From Rhizobium sp. Q54 (GTDB lineage: Bacteria; Pseudomonadota; Alphaproteobacteria; Rhizobiales; Aestuariivirgaceae): a stretch of 64,000 bases of DNA. Within the stretch, counting starts at the first letter, position 1. Every line of letters begins with the position of its first letter. Below are positions 1-7,611 of this stretch, piece after piece. Under the pieces are notes generated by a model. It saw only the letters and a program-made list of their open reading frames with translations. It ran no database searches and had not been told where the DNA came from. The position numbers and the translations under genes are program-made. Where the stretch lies: contig CAMDBX010000014.1 of NCBI GenBank assembly GCA_945889445.1, positions 1-64,000 of the forward strand, in the 5' to 3' direction.

Positions 1-207
1 TCGCAGCTGAAGCGGGTGTGCGAGACGGTGAAGGACGTGCCGGTCTTTGCCAACACCGGCGTCAACATCGACAATGTGAAGGATACCCTCGCCCTGGCGA
101 GCGGCGTGATCATCGGCACGCATTTCAAGGTCGACGGCATCACCTGGAATGCGGTGGACGGAGCGCGGGTCAAGCGCTTCATGGACAAGGTCGAAACCCT
201 GCGCTGA
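1..207 (+). CDS. BtpA/SgcQ family protein, C-terminal fragment
   Basis: The reading frame is open from the first base of the window to a TGA, so only the last 68 residues are present. The fragment includes VPVFANTGVNIDNVKDTLALA and GVIIGTHFKVDG, which look like the C-terminal barrel segment of BtpA/SgcQ family proteins. That family is a predicted TIM-barrel group; one member affects photosystem I assembly in cyanobacteria, and others sit in sugar-utilisation clusters. The molecular reaction is not established. It ends 4 bp before the stop of the convergent dimethylformamidase-like gene. The nearby SorC regulator and 2-oxoacid dehydrogenase genes would fit a carbohydrate-related cluster, but this is inference. 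Confidence 0.75.
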   Translation, partial: SQLKRVCETVKDVPVFANTGVNIDNVKDTLALASGVIIGTHFKVDGITWNAVDGARVKRFMDKVETLR

Positions 208-211
208 GGCG

Positions 212-1825
212 CTAGGCCCGGCCGAGATAGCGGTTCAGCACGTTGCGGGTGACCTGCGCCACGATCTCATCCTTGCGGGTGAGGCCAACGATCCAGTCAC
301 TGGAGCCGGCGTGGAATACCTCGCCGCTGCCCTTTGTGAAGTTGACGATCATGCCGCAACCGCGCTTGGTGGCCGCGATGGCCTCTGCATCCTTGCGGCC
401 GGTGAGCACCGAGGCGACGTATTCGCCATCCTCGATCCCAAGGAAGCTGCGGCCGGGGCGGATGGTGGAGCCCTCCTCGACGGTGGCGGCCAGCCCCAGC
501 GCGAGGATCTGGATGCCGTCCGGCGCCAGCGACGGGTCCGCCACATAGGGCAAGCCGCCGCGAATTTCATAAGGCAGGCCGTCCACCTCATACCCGAAGA
601 TGCGCGAGCTGCCGCCGAGAATGTCGCCATAGTAGAGGCCGGTGCTGGCGAAGGCCCAATGCTCCGGCCGGTACACGGGAAAGCCCTTGGCACCGCGTGG
701 GGAACAGCCGGACCAACTGGCATAGAGGCCATGCGTGGCGTTGAGGCCAAAGCTCGCGGCACCAGGCCTGCCGATCTCGGGGGCTTCCCACGACTCGGTC
801 ACACGCTCACGCGGGCCGGTCTTCATGAAGGGGTCCTCGTCACGCGCGATGTACTTGTAGCAGGTCTGGGTGCGGCCTTCGTCTGAGAGCCTGATCTGCC
901 ACATGAAGTTGCCGGCGAAGCGGGCGATACGCCCACCCCTCTCAACCCAGGAATCGACCGCGTCACGCATCTCCCACGACCAGTATTCGTCATGGCCGAC
1001 GAGCGCGATGCAGGTGTAGCCTTCGATGAGTTCCGGACGATCGTGCAGGTCGGTCTGGCTGATGATGTCGAGCGCGTAGCCCTCGGCCTCGGCCCAGGTG
1101 ACGAAGTGGCGCTCGAAGCTGGCCCAGCCGGAGGACATGTATTTCTTGGAATAGCCATTGGCATAGGCCCATTCCATGTGCGGATAGCGTGGTTCGCTGT
1201 TGATCGGCGGATCGTCCAGCAGCACGGCGCGCGGCGCATCAGGCGGCAGGCTGACGAAGCCCCTGGCCAGCGGCCGCATCGTGCTCAAAATTGGCGAGAA
1301 GCGGTCGCCGTTGGGACCGCAATAGCCCTGGTAATGGTTTGAACCACCCCAATCGTTATAGGCTGTCCACGTCGCGGTGGCGGCGATGAGCAGCAGGCGG
1401 CCGCGCTTGTTCACGTCATGGCGCGGGCGAACGATGAAGAAATGCTCGTGAACGTCACCGCCCGCACGGGTGCGGAGGATGTATCCGCCAGAGGGCCAGT
1501 CTGGCGCGACAGGGATCTCGAAGGACACGGGCCAACCGCAGCCGGCGATCGAACAATCGTCAGGCGTGTCATGCCATGCACCGGCGAGCCGACTGCGCGC
1601 GAAGACCGTCACGGGCTTCAACCCATCACGGTTCACCTCGACGTCATAGTCCTTCGCATTGGTGCAGACGCTGACCTGCACCGTCTCGCGCGGTGCATAG
1701 GAGAGCTTGTCGCAATAGCTCCAGATGCGCGTGGCCTTGGGCGGGGCGTGAAGGGGCCGTTCGGCATAAAGGCCGAGAACGGCCTCGCGCCGCCAGGCGT
1801 CGGTCCTGTGAGCGCCGGCGCTCAT
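212..1825 (-). CDS. N,N-dimethylformamidase beta-subunit-like protein
   Basis: The 537-residue protein matches the C-terminal region of the large subunit of N,N-dimethylformamidase, the enzyme that hydrolyses dimethylformamide to dimethylamine and formate. Recognisable segments are the HEHFFIVRP strand, the TATWTAYNDWGGSNHY segment and the VGHDEYWSWEMRD segment. Characterised enzymes bind a single iron through tyrosine and glutamate side chains; the Tyr and Glu in the last two segments are candidate ligands, which is my inference. The characterised large subunit is roughly 760 residues, so this protein lacks the N-terminal part, and no small-subunit gene is visible nearby. Its ATG overlaps the stop of the upstream serine hydrolase gene (ATGA), so the two are probably translationally coupled. 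The true substrate may be another small amide or an unknown compound. Confidence 0.75.
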   Translation of the reverse strand: MSAGAHRTDAWRREAVLGLYAERPLHAPPKATRIWSYCDKLSYAPRETVQVSVCTNAKDYDVEVNRDGLKPVTVFARSRLAGAWHDTPDDCSIAGCGWPVSFEIPVAPDWPSGGYILRTRAGGDVHEHFFIVRPRHDVNKRGRLLLIAATATWTAYNDWGGSNHYQGYCGPNGDRFSPILSTMRPLARGFVSLPPDAPRAVLLDDPPINSEPRYPHMEWAYANGYSKKYMSSGWASFERHFVTWAEAEGYALDIISQTDLHDRPELIEGYTCIALVGHDEYWSWEMRDAVDSWVERGGRIARFAGNFMWQIRLSDEGRTQTCYKYIARDEDPFMKTGPRERVTESWEAPEIGRPGAASFGLNATHGLYASWSGCSPRGAKGFPVYRPEHWAFASTGLYYGDILGGSSRIFGYEVDGLPYEIRGGLPYVADPSLAPDGIQILALGLAATVEEGSTIRPGRSFLGIEDGEYVASVLTGRKDAEAIAATKRGCGMIVNFTKGSGEVFHAGSSDWIVGLTRKDEIVAQVTRNVLNRYLGRA

Positions 1826-2991
1826 CTGAGTTCGTCGGCTATGGCCTGGAACATGGCGTAGGTGAGATTGTCCAGCGCCTCGTCGTCCGGAACGGGCTGC
1901 GAGGACTGCTTCACCGCCACCATGCCGGCGTCATAGTCGATATAGATCCACTGGCCATGGATGCCGATGGCGCAAAGCACACTGGAGGACGGGTCCGGTA
2001 CATACCATTTCGAGCGGTAGCGGCCATCGGGGAAGAGGTTCACCATCTCGCCACGCGACCAGGCTGTGGCATCGCCATTGCGGAGGATGTCGTTCACCCA
2101 CTCCTCCGGCACGATGCGCTGGCCGTTGAAGCGGCCCTTGTTGCGCATCATCTCGCCAAAGCGCGCGAGGTCGCCAAGGCTGACACAAAGGCCGCCTGCG
2201 GTGCGCGGTGCGCCGTGGCGGTCTACGGTGATGCAGGCATCATGCGCCATGCCCATCGGCTTCCAGACAAGGCGCGAGAGCAGCCCGGCGAAGCTCTCGC
2301 CCGCGGCGCGCTCGATGATCCAGCCGAGCAGGTCGGAGTTGGGCGAGACATAGTGGAAGCGGCGACCGTGCGGATGATCCGCCTTGGGCAGGCTGGTGAC
2401 GAAGGCGTTGATGCCGTCGGCACCCTGGATTGCGCCCGGCGGGTTCCATCCCATTGCGGCGCGGTAGCGCGCGACGTCGCCCTGCGGGTCGAGATAGTCT
2501 TCCACGAAGCGGATGCTCACCGCCATGTCGAGGACATGGCGCACCGTGGCATCGGCATAGGCAGAGCCCTCGACCTCAGGCACATAGCGCGAGACCAGCG
2601 CCTCCGGATCGAGCTTGCCGTCCTTGACCAGAATGCCGGCCAGCGCGGCGGTGATCGACTTGCTGACGGAGAAGACGATGTGGCGGGAATCTGCCGTCTG
2701 GTTGATAAGCCGTTCGGCCACCACCTCGCCGTCCTTCAGGACGAGGAAGCCATCGGTGTAGGTTTCCTCCAGTGCCGCCTCGGCACTGCGGCGGCCTCCG
2801 GCCCAGACGATCGCAAGGCGGGCGAGATCCAAAGGCTTGCCCTGACGCAGGGGAGAGAGAGGCGGCGCGGTGGGAACGGCAACGACGGGAATCAGGCTGT
2901 CGACATGGGTGAAACCCCAGACGCTGTATGGGTGCTCGCGCCAATTCTCCAGCGTGGCCGTCTGTGGTGCGCTCCCCATCGAATCCCCCAA
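1822..2991 (-). CDS. serine hydrolase, class C beta-lactamase fold
   Basis: The 389-residue protein belongs to the beta-lactamase/transpeptidase-like serine hydrolases. The SVSK tetrad at about residues 108-111 supplies the nucleophilic serine and general-base lysine. HYVSPNSDLLGWIIE resembles the second-motif tyrosine region, and IHGQWIYID near the C terminus is in the place of the third motif. Family members include esterases and 6-aminohexanoate-dimer hydrolases (amidases) as well as beta-lactamases. No signal peptide is evident, so a cytoplasmic esterase or amidase is more likely than a penicillin-degrading enzyme. It is the first gene of a two-gene unit with the dimethylformamidase-like gene, which hints that both act on amide substrates. 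It is divergent from the E1 operon. Confidence 0.8.
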   Translation of the reverse strand: MGDSMGSAPQTATLENWREHPYSVWGFTHVDSLIPVVAVPTAPPLSPLRQGKPLDLARLAIVWAGGRRSAEAALEETYTDGFLVLKDGEVVAERLINQTADSRHIVFSVSKSITAALAGILVKDGKLDPEALVSRYVPEVEGSAYADATVRHVLDMAVSIRFVEDYLDPQGDVARYRAAMGWNPPGAIQGADGINAFVTSLPKADHPHGRRFHYVSPNSDLLGWIIERAAGESFAGLLSRLVWKPMGMAHDACITVDRHGAPRTAGGLCVSLGDLARFGEMMRNKGRFNGQRIVPEEWVNDILRNGDATAWSRGEMVNLFPDGRYRSKWYVPDPSSSVLCAIGIHGQWIYIDYDAGMVAVKQSSQPVPDDEALDNLTYAMFQAIADELR

Positions 2992-3153
2992 AAACTTTGG
3001 CTGACACTAGCATGGGATCGGTTGCCGTCTGCCCCCGGCGAGTCATTTTCGCCGCGCAGGGGCGGGAGCCGCAAGGAGCATGGGAAAACGGCTGGCGTCT
3101 CCACCAACATTTGCGTATGTTCACACGCAATTGTTTCAGGGAGGCCGGAGACC

Positions 3154-5610
3154 ATGCCGAAATCAATCCCCGTCGAGCCGCAGACATTCCAGCGGGCTGG
3201 CGAACTGGCCTTTCCCCGCATTCCGCTGCACGCCTATGCCCAGCCTTTTGGAGCGGAGCTGGCGGCAAGGGGGCGGACGCAGATGGTGGACATCCTTCGC
3301 CACATGATGCTGGTGCGCGAGTTCGAGACCATGCTCGGCTCCTTCAAGGCCAAGGGCGCCTACGCCGACATTTCCGACGTCTACAAGGGCCCGGCACACC
3401 TTTCGCTCGGCCAGGAGGGGGCTGCAGTGGGTGCGGCGCTGGCGCTGGAGCCTGCTGACCACATCTTCGGCAGCCACAGGAGCCATGGCGAGTTCATCGC
3501 CAAGGGCCTGTCGGCCATCGCCCAGCTGCCGGAGGCCGCGTTGCAGCGGATCATGGAAAGCCATCGCGGCGGCACGCTGCTGCGCATGGTCGAAGCGCAG
3601 CTTCCCGCAACCGCTGTGACGAGCACGGCCGAGAATTTCCTGCTGCTGGGCCTGCTGGCCGAGATCTTCATGAAGGCCGATGGTTTCAACGGCGGCATGG
3701 GCGGATCGATGCACGCCTTCTTCACGCCCTTTGGCGCCTACCCCAACAACGCCATCGTCGGGGCATCAGCCGGCATCGCGACGGGCGCGGCACTGCGCAA
3801 GAAACTGGCGAATGAAGCCTCAATCACAGTGTCGATGAGCGGCGATGGTTCGACCGGCTGCGGCCCGGTGTTCGAGGCGATGAACTTCGCCGCCATGGCG
3901 CAGTATGACACGCTGTGGACGGACGCCCGTAAGGGCGGACTGCCGGTGCTGTTCTTCTTCTCCAACAATTTCTATGCCATGGGCGGCCAGACCATCGGCG
4001 AGACCATGGGCTGGGACAGGCTGTCGCGCATCGGCGCCGCCGTCAACGCAGAAGCCCTTCATGCCGAGACGGTTGATGGGACCAACCCGCTCGCTGTGGC
4101 GGACGCCGTGACGCGCAAGCGTGCCGTGTTGCTCGATGGCAAGGGTCCCGCACTCCTCGACGTCGAATGCTATCGCTCCGGCGGACATTCGACCACTGAT
4201 GCCAATGCCTATCGCACGCGGGAGGAACTGGCGTTGTGGGAGGCACAAGACCCGATCGCCAAGTTCGCCGCCCAGCTCATCGCAGCAGGCGTCATGGACC
4301 AGTTGGCCGTCGACACGATGAAGGCTGGCGTTGCCGACAGCATCGCCGCGGTGACGCGTGCTGCCGTCGCGGCCGCACCGGTGGACGTTCCCACCGACCC
4401 GACGTTGATCGGGCGGCTGATGTTCTCGCATGAGGAGATCGCCGTGCCGGCGGGCGAGGTGCGGCTGCTGGCGCCGCCCGAAACCGCGGCGCGCATCCGG
4501 CAGGATGCGAAAAAGTCGCGCTCGGGGCTCGGTCCCGACGGGCAGAAGCTTTCGCCCATGCGCGCCATCACCTATCGCGATGGGCTGTTCGAGGCGATCC
4601 TCCATCACATGCTCCACGATGAACGCCTGATCGCCTATGGCGAGGAATGCCGCGAATGGGGCGGGGCGTTTGGCGTCTATCGCGGGCTATCCGACATTCT
4701 CCCATACGAGCGGCTGTTCAATTCGCCGATCTCGGAGGCGGCCATCGTTGCCACCGCCGTGGGCCATGCGATGGAGGGCGGGCGCAGCCTGATCGAGCTG
4801 ATGTATGGCGACTTCATCGGGCGGGCCGGAGACGAGATCTTCAACCAGATGGCCAAGTGGCAGGCGATGTCCGCCGGTATCCTCAAGCTCCCCGTGGTGC
4901 TGCGCTGCTCAGTGGGCAGCAAGTATGGCGCACAGCACTCACAGGACTGGACAGCCCTGGTGGCCCACATGCCGGGCCTCAAGGTCCTCTATCCGGCAAC
5001 ACCCCATGACGCGAAGGGGTTGATGGCATCGGCGCTGGCGAGCGAAGACCCGGTGGTGTTCTTCGAAAGCCAGAGGCTGTACGACACGGTGGAGACATTC
5101 CAGCCGGACGGCGTGCCGCAAGATTACTACCGCATCCCGATGGGCGAGCCCGACGTGAAGCGTGAAGGCAGGCATGCAACGGTGCTGACCATCGGCCCCT
5201 CGCTCTACCCGGCACTTGCCGCGGCGCAGGAACTGGAGGAGGCGAATGGGCTGTCGCTCGAAGTGATCGACGCACGTTCGCTGGTGCCCTTCAACTATGA
5301 CCCGGTGGTCCGATCCATCGCCAAGACCGGCCACCTGCTGGTGGTGACGGAAGCCTCCGAGCGCGGTTCCTTCGCCATGACGCTGGCCGCCAACCTGACG
5401 CGCTTTGCCTTCGGGCAGTTGAAGTCAGCACCGCGCGTGCTGGGTTCACCCAACTGGATCGTGCCCGGCGCGGAGATGGAGACGACCTACTTCCCGCAAG
5501 CTCACGACATCATCGAGATCGTCACGTCGCAGTTCTATCCTGACACGCAATCCAACCGTCGCGGCATCCGCAACTGGGATGACCGCGAGCTTGCACGCAA
5601 CGGTCTTTGA
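3154..5610 (+). CDS. 2-oxoacid/acetoin dehydrogenase E1, alpha-beta fusion
   Basis: This 818-residue protein joins the E1-alpha and E1-beta subunits of a thiamine-diphosphate-dependent 2-oxoacid dehydrogenase. The alpha half (about 1-465) carries the ThDP/Mg site GDGSTG at about residue 230 and the paired asparagines in FFSNNFYAMGG at about 271. The beta half begins near residue 469 with RAITYRDGLFEAILHHML and ends with the transketolase C-terminal domain. The ORF track extends it upstream to 1693, but that region lies over an opposite-strand gene; the ATG at 3154 follows a GGGAGG ribosome-binding site. The enzyme would decarboxylate a 2-oxoacid or acetoin and pass the acyl group to the lipoyl protein encoded next. 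Substrate is not determinable from sequence alone. No E3 gene is present. Confidence 0.9.
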   Translation: MPKSIPVEPQTFQRAGELAFPRIPLHAYAQPFGAELAARGRTQMVDILRHMMLVREFETMLGSFKAKGAYADISDVYKGPAHLSLGQEGAAVGAALALEPADHIFGSHRSHGEFIAKGLSAIAQLPEAALQRIMESHRGGTLLRMVEAQLPATAVTSTAENFLLLGLLAEIFMKADGFNGGMGGSMHAFFTPFGAYPNNAIVGASAGIATGAALRKKLANEASITVSMSGDGSTGCGPVFEAMNFAAMAQYDTLWTDARKGGLPVLFFFSNNFYAMGGQTIGETMGWDRLSRIGAAVNAEALHAETVDGTNPLAVADAVTRKRAVLLDGKGPALLDVECYRSGGHSTTDANAYRTREELALWEAQDPIAKFAAQLIAAGVMDQLAVDTMKAGVADSIAAVTRAAVAAAPVDVPTDPTLIGRLMFSHEEIAVPAGEVRLLAPPETAARIRQDAKKSRSGLGPDGQKLSPMRAITYRDGLFEAILHHMLHDERLIAYGEECREWGGAFGVYRGLSDILPYERLFNSPISEAAIVATAVGHAMEGGRSLIELMYGDFIGRAGDEIFNQMAKWQAMSAGILKLPVVLRCSVGSKYGAQHSQDWTALVAHMPGLKVLYPATPHDAKGLMASALASEDPVVFFESQRLYDTVETFQPDGVPQDYYRIPMGEPDVKREGRHATVLTIGPSLYPALAAAQELEEANGLSLEVIDARSLVPFNYDPVVRSIAKTGHLLVVTEASERGSFAMTLAANLTRFAFGQLKSAPRVLGSPNWIVPGAEMETTYFPQAHDIIEIVTSQFYPDTQSNRRGIRNWDDRELARNGL

Positions 5611-5623
5611 GAGGATACCAGAC

Positions 5624-5863
5624 ATGAGCACAGACGTCGTCATGCCGCAGCTCGGCAACGAGATCACCGAAGCCCAGATCGACTACTGGTCAAAGCGCCC
5701 GGGTGACAAGGTGGAGAAGGGCGAGATGCTGCTGACCATCACCACACCCAAGCTCACCATGGAGATCGAGGCGCCCGCATCGGGCACGCTGAAGGAAATC
5801 CGCGTGCCCGCCGACGAGATCGCCAGCGTGGGCGAGGTGCTCGCAGTCATCGACGAGGCGTGA
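5624..5863 (+). CDS. stand-alone biotin/lipoyl-attachment protein
   Basis: The 79-residue protein is a single lipoyl/biotinyl domain. The modified lysine is predicted at about residue 43 in TTPKLTMEIEAP, where most E2 proteins have a TDK motif. The ATG at 5624 follows a GAGG ribosome-binding site; the longer track ORF starts inside the E1 gene. It lies 13 bp after the E1 fusion, so it is probably the swinging arm that carries the acyl group made by that enzyme. In most E2 proteins this domain is fused to a peripheral-subunit-binding domain and an acyltransferase; here it is alone. Biotin rather than lipoate cannot be excluded, but the E1 neighbour favours lipoate. Confidence 0.88.
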   Translation: MSTDVVMPQLGNEITEAQIDYWSKRPGDKVEKGEMLLTITTPKLTMEIEAPASGTLKEIRVPADEIASVGEVLAVIDEA

Positions 5864-6633
5864 TGAGCGACATCACCTTCAAGACGCTGGGCGGCGAGGG
5901 GCCGGATCTCGTACTGATCCACGGCTTCGGCTCTGACCGCCTGTCGTGGGCGGGCAATTCCCCGGCGCTGATGGAGGTGGCACGCGTCCACAGCCTCGAC
6001 CTGCCGGGGCATGGCGACTCGCTGGCCGCCGAAGCGGGCGACGGCAGCCCGCTGGCACTGGCCGAACTGGTGGCCGACGCGCTGGATGCCAACGGCATCA
6101 AGCAGGCGCATCTGCTCGGCCACTCCCTTGGGGGCAGCATCGCCATCGTGCTGGCTCTGGCGGAACCGGCGCGTGTGCTGTCTCTGTCTCTTCTTGCCCC
6201 AGCCGGGCTGGGGCGTGGCATCGACCGTGAGTTCCTGGCGGCCTTCCCCGAACTGGCCAGCAAGGAAAGCGCAGAGGCGCTGCTGCAGCGCCTGGTTTCC
6301 AAGCCGTTGCTCATCAACCGCTTCACCATTGCGCGCGTGCTGGAGCAACTGGACAGGCCCGGCGCGCGCGAGGCGCTGCGTGCCATTGCCGAGGGCGTGC
6401 TGGCGCAGGAAGCACAGCTTGGTGACTGGGCAAGCAAGATCGCCGCCACGGGCATTCCCAGGCTGGTCATCTTCGGCGGCGCGGACCAGATCAACCCGCC
6501 CGATGCCAATGCGCTGGTCGGCTTTGCCGGACGCACACTGGTCATCCCCGAGGCGGGACACCTGCCGCATGTGGAGGCGGCCCGGCAGGTGAACGAGGCG
6601 CTGACGGACTTCATCAAGGGCGTAGGAGTCTGA
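5863..6633 (+). CDS. alpha/beta hydrolase-fold protein, AcoC-like acyltransferase domain
   Basis: The 256-residue protein has an alpha/beta hydrolase fold with LIHGFGSDRLSW (oxyanion region), the nucleophile elbow LLGHSLGG (serine at about 88), a late acidic residue in IFGGADQINPP and the catalytic histidine in AGHLPHVE. The arrangement matches the C-terminal domain of AcoC-type acetoin dehydrogenase E2 proteins. A GTG at 5860 is possible, but the ATG at 5863 overlaps the lipoyl gene stop as TGATG and is the better start. It probably completes the split E2 component for the E1 fusion. A free-standing hydrolase on the reaction product is the alternative. Confidence 0.85.
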   Translation: MSDITFKTLGGEGPDLVLIHGFGSDRLSWAGNSPALMEVARVHSLDLPGHGDSLAAEAGDGSPLALAELVADALDANGIKQAHLLGHSLGGSIAIVLALAEPARVLSLSLLAPAGLGRGIDREFLAAFPELASKESAEALLQRLVSKPLLINRFTIARVLEQLDRPGAREALRAIAEGVLAQEAQLGDWASKIAATGIPRLVIFGGADQINPPDANALVGFAGRTLVIPEAGHLPHVEAARQVNEALTDFIKGVGV

Positions 6634-6636
6634 GCC

Positions 6637-7605
6637 ATGGCGAAGCTACGGCGCAATGCAGGGACGGCACTGGCGGACGACGCGTCACTGCGCCTGCGCG
6701 CGGCCTGGCTCTACCATGGCTTCAGCCTGACCCAGACGGAGGTGGCCGAGCAACTGGGTATCGGCCGCTCGACCGTGATCCGCCTTCTCGAGGAAGCCCG
6801 CCAGCGCGGCGAGGTGAAGATCTCGATCGAGGACCGCCTGCCGGATCTCGCCGAACTCTCGATCCGCCTCGAGCGGGCGCTGAACCTTGATGAGGCCATC
6901 GTGGTGCCTGCGCCGGAGACGCCTGGCGCCGTCTCACGTGCCGTGGGCCTGGCGCTGGGACGCCTTCTGTCGGAGGCCATCACCGACGGCATGACAATCG
7001 GTGTCGGCTGGGGCCGCACCCTGAGTGCGGCGCTCGAGAGCTTCAGCCCGCCGCGACGCAGCGGCGTGAAAGTGATGTCGCTGATGGGTGGGGCAGTGGA
7101 AGCACAGGCCACCAACCCTTTCGAGTTCGCCTGGCGCCTTGCATCAGCGCTGCAGGCCGAATGCTTCCTCTTCCCCGCGCCTCTGGTGGTGGATAGTGCG
7201 GAGATGCGCGACCTGCTGCTGGCGGACCGCAGCATCGCCCGGCTCGGCCACCTCGCGGCATCCCTCGACCTTGCCGTGGTGAGCGCCGGGGGCTTGGCGG
7301 AAAGCTCGGGTTCGCTGGTGCGGCAGCTGATCACCGAGGCCGAGGCGGCGGATCTTCTGGCGTGCGGCTGCGTTGCCGACATCATGTGCAACTTCATCGA
7401 TGCACAGGGGCAGCCGCTCGACCACCCCCTCAACGCCCGCGTCATGTCGGTTGGCGCCGAAAACCTGAGAGCCGCCCGCCACAAGGTTCTGGCGAGCGGC
7501 GGGCACGAGCGTGCCGCGGCCATTCTGGCGGTCATCCGCAGCATCGGCGTCAATACGCTGGTCACCGACGAGCAGGCGGCGCGCGCCATCCTGGCCCTGG
7601 CCTGA
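6637..7605 (+). CDS. SorC/DeoR-family sugar-binding transcriptional regulator
   Basis: The 322-residue protein has an N-terminal helix-turn-helix (about residues 25-60, FSLTQTEVAEQLGIGRSTVIRLL) followed by a SorC-type sugar-phosphate effector domain (IGVGWGRTLSAAL, VMSLMGGAVEAQ, SAGGLAESSG). Family members sense phosphorylated sugars or polyols and regulate the adjacent catabolic operon. It starts 3 bp after the hydrolase gene and is therefore the last gene of the E1-lipoyl-hydrolase operon, which it probably controls. This points to a sugar- or polyol-derived substrate for the dehydrogenase. The inducer is unknown. Confidence 0.88.
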   Translation: MAKLRRNAGTALADDASLRLRAAWLYHGFSLTQTEVAEQLGIGRSTVIRLLEEARQRGEVKISIEDRLPDLAELSIRLERALNLDEAIVVPAPETPGAVSRAVGLALGRLLSEAITDGMTIGVGWGRTLSAALESFSPPRRSGVKVMSLMGGAVEAQATNPFEFAWRLASALQAECFLFPAPLVVDSAEMRDLLLADRSIARLGHLAASLDLAVVSAGGLAESSGSLVRQLITEAEAADLLACGCVADIMCNFIDAQGQPLDHPLNARVMSVGAENLRAARHKVLASGGHERAAAILAVIRSIGVNTLVTDEQAARAILALA

Positions 7606-7611
7606 CTTGAG

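Noticed and set aside
1693-3153. N-terminal extension of the E1 fusion in the ORF track
   Set aside because: This stretch lies over the opposite-strand serine hydrolase gene, and a good ribosome site with the E1 N terminus begins at 3154.
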